Assembly: GCA_937916135.1 (NCBI GenBank)
Contig: CALFTQ010000147.1
Span: 1-16,341, forward strand
Direction: 5' to 3'
Length of the DNA stretch: 16,341 bases
From: an uncultured Verrucomicrobiales bacterium
Lineage (GTDB): Bacteria; Verrucomicrobiota; Verrucomicrobiia; Verrucomicrobiales; Akkermansiaceae
Under the pieces are notes generated by a model. That model was given only the letters and a program-made list of their open reading frames with translations, was not told the DNA's origin and ran no database searches. Shown here piece after piece: positions 1-9,200 of the stretch (positions are counted from its first letter, which is position 1; every line of letters begins with the position of its first letter). Made by a program: the position numbers and the translations under genes.

Positions 1-242
1 CGCCCCTCGCTATGGATATGTCGCCCACTGACGTGGGCTATAAATTCCGCTCGCTTGGCTCGCCAACTGCCCAACAAATTCCAATTTTGTTGATTCGTTT
101 CGAGTTTTTAGAAGTCCCCAATAGTCACTCGTCAATTGTCAATCCCGACAAATTCCCATTTGGTGAGTTTTCAGAACTTCCAATTATCTCGTTGTCAGGC
201 AACATTGATAATCTGCGAGAATTGAGCAAAAGGACTTCAACA
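1..242. other. Structured non-coding region downstream of the giant gene
   Basis: No credible gene is seen in this stretch. It is AT-richer than the flanking coding DNA and contains several small inverted repeats: GCCCAC/GTGGGC with a TGAC loop at 23-38, TTGGC/GCCAA at 55-66, CAACAAA/TTTGTTG at 72-92, and a two-part hairpin at 183-212 (ATTATC/GATAAT outside, GTTG/CAAC inside). The last lies 30 to 60 bases beyond the stop codon of the leftward gene and could protect or end its transcript, but it has no T-run, so I do not call it an intrinsic terminator. The 72-92 hairpin has a relative at 14791-14811. The region may be a dispersed intergenic repeat cut by the window edge; that is inference. 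Confidence 0.5.
72..92. repeat. Inverted repeat, hairpin family member 1
   Basis: The stem arms are CAACAAA and TTTGTTG around a 7-base loop. Read on the minus strand the loop is ATTGGAA, identical to the loop of the hairpin at 14791-14811, whose arms are CCACAAA and TTTGTGG. The second stem pair is A-T here and C-G there, so pairing is kept while the sequence differs. Both copies are preceded by a similar AACGAA-type flank when read in that orientation. Confidence 0.6.
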
Positions 243-3200
243 TCACGACCTTCTGCGGCGGCGGGCGGCCAGGGTGGTCAGCGCCAGCAGGCCCAGGGTG
301 CTGGTAGCAGGCTCGGGCACGCGAATCCACAGCATATGGGTAGAAACCTTGGCACCTACCACAGAAGAAACAGTGGAGGAAACCACCCATTCATCCGAAA
401 GCTGGCGCCCGGAAGTATCAGTCAACACAAAGTTCTCGCCATCTCCCAGCACCCCATCGACAATGGCACCGGGGTTGGTCTCCTCGAACAGGAAGCGCCC
501 AGTCTCACCGCCGACTTCAATGGCAATGAACTCCATGCCGAGCCGGTGCGCCTGGGCATACAGGTCATCCGCCAGCACCAGAGTAAGCCCGGAGCCGGTC
601 ACATTCACATCCTGGAACTGGTTGGCATAGACATGCAGCACCTCGTTGCCGTTTTCCGACGTATACACGGTGCGGGTGTCGGCGGTGGTCAGCATCACCG
701 TAGTCTGCAGCCCCACTGTAGTAGTTTCGGACGCATCGGCAACCGAGGCAGAAGCAAGCACCTCGCCCAGGCCCTGCACGCGCTGAGCCACCTGGAATTG
801 CTGCGACGCTCTCAGCGGGTCATGCCCCTGAGAACCAACCACGGCCGAATTCGCATCCACCAGCACGGCCTCTGCCAGGTTCAGCGAGCACTCCTCATGC
901 AGCTGCACAATGCTCGAATTCAGGTTCACATCGTGCAGCTCCAGGTTCTGGTAATTCTCCTGGGTGGCGAGCGTGGAAATACGCACATTGGCCGCATCCG
1001 TCCGATCCGCCACCGTGCCGCCTACGCGCATGGAGCGAGCCGACTCATTTTTCACCAGGTCCAGATTATCGAGAGAGCCGGTCACATTCTCAGCAGAGGC
1101 GCCGTCAGCTCCCGCCATATAGCGGTTCGTGATATCCAGCTCCACCTGGTTCATATTCAGCGATTCGAGGCGACCGGATGCAGATTCGGCATTCTCCAGG
1201 GAACTCTGCATCTCGCCACCCAGCAGAATATGGCCGCCGCGCTCCAGCTGCACACGGTTGATATACTGGTCGGTCACACCGTCCACAAACTGCATGGCAG
1301 CGTTATCGCCGTTGATGAAAGCATCAATATTTGCCGTGGAGTCCATGGCCGCGGCATTGGAATCGCGCACCTGCAGCACCGTCATATCCTCCACAGAAAT
1401 ATCACCGGTCACCTGGTGTATATCCTTCAAGGCGACGTAACCCATCTGCGCACCGGTGGAGCCGGTGTAACTCAGGTCAACCGTGTCCTGGAACACCGCC
1501 GTGCCGGCGCTGATTTGTTCGTTGTTGAACTCAAGATTCACCCCGTGGCCACTCATCCTGCCCAACAGTTGGATGATATGGCTGTGCTCATAGGAGCCCA
1601 GCATATCTTTACCCTCGTTGATATAGGCTGTCGGCGTATATTCGTGCGTATTCACCGTCACGTGGGCGCCGTTGGCTATATCCAGCGGCGTATCAGTGAA
1701 CCAATCGGACTGGGCGCTGAGGGTGGCGCCATCCAGCAGGTTCACAAAGCCCTGGTTATCCGTGGTGATACCGGCCTTGATACCCGCCAGAGAGTTCTGC
1801 TGCAAAGAACCGTTATCCATGGCCAGGATACCACCGGCCCCCACGGTGAGGGCGTACACGCTGGTATCATCTGCCACAGAACCGATGAACACACGCTTAC
1901 CGGCGCCGGAAGAAATGCTCCTGACCACCAGATCCTTATCCACGGAAAACACACCACCCTCCACCGTGAGTTCATTCAGCCAGGCGCTGTACACGCTCTG
2001 CGTGGTAGCATTACCCTTCTTCAGAACATTGAGTGAGCCGTGCCCCTCGCAGCCCAGGTGGTAATCCTCATACCCGACCGGCACCGAGTCATGCTCCGAA
2101 CTGTCCCCGTAATCCGTGGTGCGCTGGAAGGCGCCATAGCCCAGGGCGCCGTCATAATCGCCGTTCTTCATACCCGCAATCTCCAGCGTGACCGTCTTAG
2201 ACTCACTCATGTTCAACACTGAAGAATTGATGAAAGCACCGTAATTTCCTCCACCCTGGAGCACGTTCACCTGGGCGGTCTGCACATCCGCCGCGCCGTT
2301 GCCCACCACGGCATCCAGTGCCAGCACGGTGCGCTCCGTGCCGAACTTGATGGACAAATCCACCGAGGAATTGAGCCAGTCTGCGCCGTTGTCGGACTTG
2401 ACAGTGGTCATCATCTCCAGCTGCACCTTGCCGCCGTGGGCGTTCTCATCCGTCACGCCCCATACATTGCCATCCATCTGGATGGTACCCAGGAAGCGGC
2501 TCGGGTCCAGCACCTTGAACACGGCGTAGGTGTAGCGGTTCAGATCCACATTCAGTCCTTGCGCTGCATAGGTATCCTTGGCAGAGGCATCCACCGAGTG
2601 ACCTTCCAGCACCAGCACCGTATCACTCTCACCCGTCAGGGTCTTGAGCACCAGCTTGTGGTCATGCGCATTCGCCACACGACCGTCCACCAAGGCATTG
2701 TAGTCCGGATTATCAGGGTTCACGTAGGCATTCACCGTCACCGGGTTGATGATGGTGGCCGTAGACATAGCTTCGCCGGTGTAGGCCCCCGTGTTACCGG
2801 AGCCGATGCGATCCACCCAGTCCTGGGCGCTGCGGTCATCCGTGAAATCCCCTTGCAGAGCCGGGGCATACTGGCCGCCCTGGCCTGTGTGGGCATTCAC
2901 GATAGTGACACCGCCCCGCCCCAGCGCATTGGCATGCTGCATCACGATGCGGCCGCCCTGCAGCAGGGTTCCGCCGGAATAGGAGTTATCCGTAGCGATG
3001 ACCGCCGTACCGTAGCCCATCTTCTGCACAGTGGTCTGCCACTCACCCTGGGTGGTATAGGGTTTGTTCTGCAGTTCGTCTGGGAGGGCATCGCGTATGG
3101 TGCCGGAGCCGTAGAAGAAATAGTGCGTTGAATCATCCCGGTAGGCATAAGTCATGCCATCGCCGTTCTCATTCTGCAGGTAATCCGAGTTGATGACCAC

Positions 3201-6200
3201 GGCCAGCGGAGCCACATCTCCCTCAATCAGCACTTTCTGGTAGCCTGCGGCGCTGCCGGTCAGGTCATCCACCCAGAACTGCTGCTGCGAGCCGTTTGCC
3301 AGCTTCTCCGTTTCCTTCTGCTTCACCGGGGTACCGGGAGCCAGTTCGGTTGACACCCGCACCGATTGCGAGCTCGACAGAGTCTTATCGTCCTCCCACT
3401 CGGTGGGCACATACAAGTTGCCGAACAGCACAATATCGCCCTGGCGGAACACCGTGTTCTCCTTCCAGCGATAGTCAAAACCCGTATCGTCCGAAACAGC
3501 CGCCGTCCAGGTGTAATTCACCCCGCTCAAATCCGTGCGCCCGGCCCAGGTGTGGCGGGGGTCACCGGCCACCTGCATCACCAGGTAGTCGCGGGAATCG
3601 CCGCTGGGGTGGTCGCCGCCGGAATCATCCAGCGTATCCAGGATGCCGAAGTACCCATAGCCCAGGGAGATAATGCGGTCGGTAAAGTTCCGGGAATCTG
3701 CGCCGCCCACCGTAATTTCATTGGCCGCAGCCAGGTAGTAGGTGTGATTTTCAAACTCCGAGGTAGAGAAATTCACGCCTTCGAAATTGATAGTGATGCC
3801 GGTGTTGTTCAGGATGGCGAGAGTGCCATCCACATCCAGCAGGACCGGGGTTTTCTGCGTAGAGGGCACCACGCCATTCACCACGAAAGTAAGCGCGGCA
3901 TTCTCCGCCAGCGTCAGGTCACCCGCCACCCAGGCCGTCTGGATATCGGCAGAGGCTGCCACTTTGGGAGTATACACGGTGAGAGTCTTGCCGGCTTCCA
4001 CCCGCACCTCGCGGCTGGTCTGGTTCACGCGGTAGCTCTTACCGTCCGCCGAAAGCAGGGAGGACGCCGTGGCGGTAATCTCCTTCCAGTTGTTATTATC
4101 GTCCACCTGGCCGGTCACCCCCAGTTCCAGGTGGGTGCCGCCCACCAGGTTCATGTTGCCGGTAAGCTCCAGGTTATTGAAGCCCAGGGTTCCGGCAAAG
4201 AGAGAAACATCATTCAGCTTGGCCGTGTGGATATACTGGCTGGAGCCACCACGTTTCACCACGCTCAGCGCCTCCACGCCCGAGGTCGGCGCACCACCGT
4301 TGTACGCGGCATTGAATTGTTCATTCTGCGCGGTACTCGTGGGGTTGGCAATCACGGCACTGGCAGTGCTACTGCCGGGATCAGTGCTCTGGTCAAAACC
4401 ATCGCCCCAGGACACGTGCCCCTGCCCGATGAGGGTGTAAGTCTGGTCAAACCCCATGGCGCCGGAATACACGTAGGTCGCTGTATCGCCGCTCTCACCC
4501 AGATTCAGCGTGCCATATGAGGAAGCCACCGTGCGCACATGCCACACCTCGTCATTCTGCGCCATCGAACTGAGATAGGAGCGACGCTTCTCCATGTCAT
4601 CGCTGTCACCGGTGGGGTTATAGTAATACCCCGAGCCGCGGAAATCGGCAGAAAGCCCGCGCAGAGATGCCTGTCCACCATCCACCACCAGGATGTTGTT
4701 GTAGGTCTGGCGAGGAGTCGCACCGGATCCATCATAGGCACTCATATCCTCCACCTGCCGGCTCATGTCCAGATGCGCGTGGATGAACTTATCGCCCTCC
4801 AGGCGTACCTGGGTCGTACCGGCAGTTCGATTCTCCGTTTTATTGGAATCCAGCGGAGAGGTGTTGATGGCGTTCTCCAGCTTGATAGTGCCGGAGAATC
4901 GATTCGCAGCATTGTCCGTATAGGCAGAACCGGCAGTGTGCTCATTGAAGCGGAACACCGTCACATAACTCTGGTCACGGAAATTCGCCCAGGTGGAGGA
5001 ATACCCCTCCAGCACCAGGGTATCCTTCCGGCTGCCGGTTCCCACCATCGCACCGGAAAGGGTCAGCGTGCGCCAGTGGCGGGGCACATTAAAGTGGTTG
5101 TTGCCGCCGGGCCGGACATTGTAAGCAGCGCGACCGAACGAGATGGTGAACTGATTATCCTCACCGTCCTCATATGACTTGAGCACGATATCATTCGCCA
5201 CAGTGCCGCTTCGGTAGGCCGACACGTTGTTATTCTCGTCCTGGTCGCTGTGCAGGTAGGACACCATGAGCACGCCGCCGTGGAACGCTTCCGTGGTGGA
5301 GGCAGAGTCACCTGCCCGGTCAGCTATCTTGAGATTCCAGTCACGGTCAGTGTGGAACACCAGCGTCCCGGAACCGGCCGCGCCCTCTGTTCCCAGGTAC
5401 AGTCCACCGTCCTGCACCTCGACCCCGCCGGAAAAACTGTTGAGCGTGTTCAGAATGAGCAGAGCATCGCCACTCTTGGTAATCTTCGTCCTGTGCTCCG
5501 GAGAAACATCGATGATGCTGCCGCTCTGCCCGGCTGCGGTGGTAAAGGCATAACCGTAGTAGATGGTGGCCTCCTCAGTGCCGGATACGGCTGCATTCTG
5601 CTCCGCCCTCACCAGGATGGACCCGGGCGCCACCTGCCCGCGGAGAATGACATCGCGCGCATCATCGGTCACAGCCTCGCCGTGTACATCAGTATCGGCA
5701 AAAATGGCGGTCTGACCATTCACATACACGCCGCGCGATGCGCCGGGTATGCTCTGCTCATGCCAGCCGGTATTATCGGCAGAGCCATCAGCCCGCCACA
5801 CGCGGCCCAGCACCATGCCCAGCGAGAAACACTCATCCGTGTAGCGGCCCCCTGTATTATCTGCCTCACCGCTCCAGATATAACCGTCCGACACCGGGTC
5901 TGCCCCGGGGGTATCCGTGGCGGAAAGCAGCCGCACGCTCAGATTACCGGCAGAGTCCACAAAATACTCACCGGTATAACTGTTTTGCGCCATGGTGGTG
6001 ATAATCACCTCCTTGCCTTCATAGCCGGTCCATTCGCTCTTGCCACCATACAGGCTGATGACGCTGCCGGTGCCGAGAGAATCACTCACCCCCAGGATGT
6101 TGAGTTTATCACCCACAGTGAAGTCCTCCAAACTCCTCAGCGTAAACGCAGGATGCGAATCGTATGCCGCGAGGCCGCTTTCCGAAAAATCGAGCGCAGC

Positions 6201-9200
6201 CGCGGTGGTCCAGCCGGAGCCCCCCAGATTCACACTCTGCCCGCCGGCCAGATTCTCCACATAGATGAGGTTCTCAGACGCATCGAACGCGGAAGTCATG
6301 TCCCAGGCAGCACCGCCTTGCAAGGTAATGGAGGAGAGCACTTCCAGACCAGCGGTCTGCAGCGTTCCGCCGGCGAGCAGCTCCAGAGTCTTCACGCCGG
6401 AGCTCCCGGTCAGCGCCAGCGTGCCGTTCTCCACGCGCAGCGTGTCCAGGCTCACGCTGCCGGTAAAGGTCTGGGTATTGCTCCCCACCTTGGTGATGCT
6501 GAGTGCATACCCTGCAATATTACTGGCCGGCGTGCCACCCTCAGCAGTGCTATTGTACTGACCGCCGTTGTAAAAACGGCCGCTGCCCACGCGCCCGGCA
6601 AAGCTGTATGATTCGCCGTCCGTCCCCAGAATGAGCGTGTGTTCGCCGCCATCGGGCACCAGGCCGGCACTGGAGCTGGAGCCTTTGATACCGAGGATGC
6701 GGGCATCTCCCACTATGCCCAGCACCATATCATTGGCCGTATTCCTGCGGTTATCATACACACTGGTGGTATCGGCAGTATTCGTCAGGTCAAACACCAC
6801 ATTATCCCAGCGGGTATCAACCCCGGTTCCGCTCACCGGCTGGCCGATATTCAACTGCACCCGGCCACCGCGAGGAGCCCGCAGCTGCACCGTGCCGCTG
6901 AACCAGTCTGCCTCCACTCGCTCCGGCGCCACAAAGTTGAACACAGTGGAATAATCTGCGCTGCAATGCGTCACGAACTTCAGCACCCCGCTGCCCTCCA
7001 GCTCACCGTTGAACACCATGTCCACCCAGGAGCATTCGGCATTAATGGCGGCGGCCGATGCACCGGGTCTCACCGTAATGCGGCCATCGTACTGAAAATC
7101 GTATCGTTGCAGCGTAAAACCATCCGGGAACCTGGTACCCTCACCGTCGCGAATGTAGACCTCAGCCCCGGGATTCAGAATGATATTGTTGAGCTTCAGC
7201 TGGTCATTTTCGGCAGTTCCCCGCCAGGAAAGCGGGTTAGCGCTCACGAACGTGGCATTCCGCAGGCCCTCCAGTTCGCCATCCTGGTGCCCGGCGGCAG
7301 ATTCAAAGCGGTGAATCCACAGTCTCTCGCCGTCAGGCACCTCCAAACTGGGTATCACAACGGAATCGACTCGTATTACCAGTTCGTTCCGCGCGTTCAG
7401 AGTCAGCGCACCGGTGTATGCGGCATTCTCCGTCTGCAGTTCCACCACCGTATCCGCATAGGAGGAACCGCTCCATCCCGATGCAGAGGTGGCCAGCACA
7501 TATTCACCGCCCACGCGGATGGAATCCCCGAGACCGGTGAACGTGAGCGAGCTTCCGGTGTCCAGGTCAGCTCCGTCCAGCGTAAAAATCGCCTGATTGC
7601 CGAATTGGGCGGCCACGGCACTCATATCAATGCTGGCCCCGGCAAGATTCCAGTCACTGCCATTGGCAGAGCCCAGTGTAATCGCCCCATTCTGCAGGTT
7701 GAGCACCGAAATGGCAGCATCACCCATGGTCACGCTGCTACCCAGCGTCCAGGAGGCTCCGCCATAAAGGTTCAGTTCATCAGCAGTCACATCACCAGCC
7801 GTCCGGAGGGCACCGGCTTCCAGGCTCAGCGTGGTCGTGGTCAGCGCAGCGTCAAACACCAGCACCCCCGCCTGCACCTGCACCGCATCCAGCGCCGCTG
7901 CCTGGGTAAAGCTCTGGATATTGCTGCCGACCTTGACCAGCTGCAGGTTCTCGCCCAGCGTTCCGCTGCAGGAGTAATCGGCATTCTCATCAGAGCCCAG
8001 CGTGAGTGCATAACTCCCGGTCACCGTGGTGCTGGCATCTCCCGCATCCAGGCCTTTCACCGCGGCATCTCCTTTCAGCTGCAGACTGATTCCTGCAGGT
8101 TGGGAACCGGTCGAATCCAGTTTACTATCACTGAAATCAGCATCCCTGGTCAAGTTCACCACGGTGTTTTGCCAGCGCTCATCAGAAATATTCAGCACCA
8201 CGCTGCCACCATTGGCTGTCATGTACAGCGTACCATCGAACCAATCTTCCGTATCCGTTCCGGTAAACTCAAAGGTAGAAGTTCCGCTGGTATTGTGACC
8301 ACGCAGGAGCAAATCACCGCTACCGGTCAGGTTGCCCAGAATGGTGGTGCCGGCGGTGGTATCATAACTGCCGATAACCGTATCTCCGCCCTGGATTTCG
8401 ATGGTCCCTTTGTAATCCGAGCCGCCTATATACAGCTCCGCCCCTTCTTCCAACACAATGCGATTGTATTCGCCTGCAAGACCGCCGGAGGCTGATGCCA
8501 CGTTGCTTTTAAAGCTTGATAAATTACTACTTCCCTGCCAGTAATATGTATTCGATGTATTCCTGTTGGTCCAACTGATGGTGCCTTTGTACGAACCGGG
8601 GGTACTGACGGTGTAGCTTCGGCCACTCCGCCTGATCTGCGTATTGCCGCTGGTGGTGAGCCCATCGTTCTTAAAATAGAGAGCCGCCGCATCAGAAACT
8701 GTCAGTACGGAATCATCTGCCTGGGCTACAGGGTCTTCTGCGGCCAGTGCCACGGCACCCACTGAGCGCAGGGAGAAACTACGCAGGAGCATCGGTGGCG
8801 CCGGGGGAAGAGTGAGTTTCTCCGCCTCGTCCTCCCCGGTGGAGTCCTCCTCCGTCTCCTCTTCCGTCCGGCTATCCGCCGGAAGCACCGGAGCCGTTGC
8901 CAGGAAATCAGTAGTGGCAGCAGGTGTACCATTCAACCCGGGGGCGGTGTAGTGAGGGGAGGCAGTCAGAGTGGTCAGCTGGGTAGGCTGCTGCGGCGTG
9001 TTGCCGGTGCCGGCTGTGGTGGTGAGGGTGATCGTCGCCTGCCGGTAGGTTTTCGTACCGCCCGCTCCCATACCCCAGGGCGCCCTGTAACCGATCAGCG
9101 CGTGGTGCATCACGCGGTCGCGGAAGGTCTTGAACATAGCGTCCCTGTAGGCAGCCATGCTTCCCTTGCCATGGCGCAGTGACTCCGCAAAGCGCACCAT

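Noticed and set aside
12..2036. Long plus-strand open frame of 674 codons
   Set aside because: It lies antisense to the giant gene, is rich in His, Arg and Gln without any domain logic, and is explained by the codon bias of the opposite strand.
3366..8495. Further long plus-strand open frames (3366-4520, 5250-6611, 6639-8495)
   Set aside because: All are antisense to the giant gene, with unnatural His/Arg/Gly-rich composition and no recognisable motifs.
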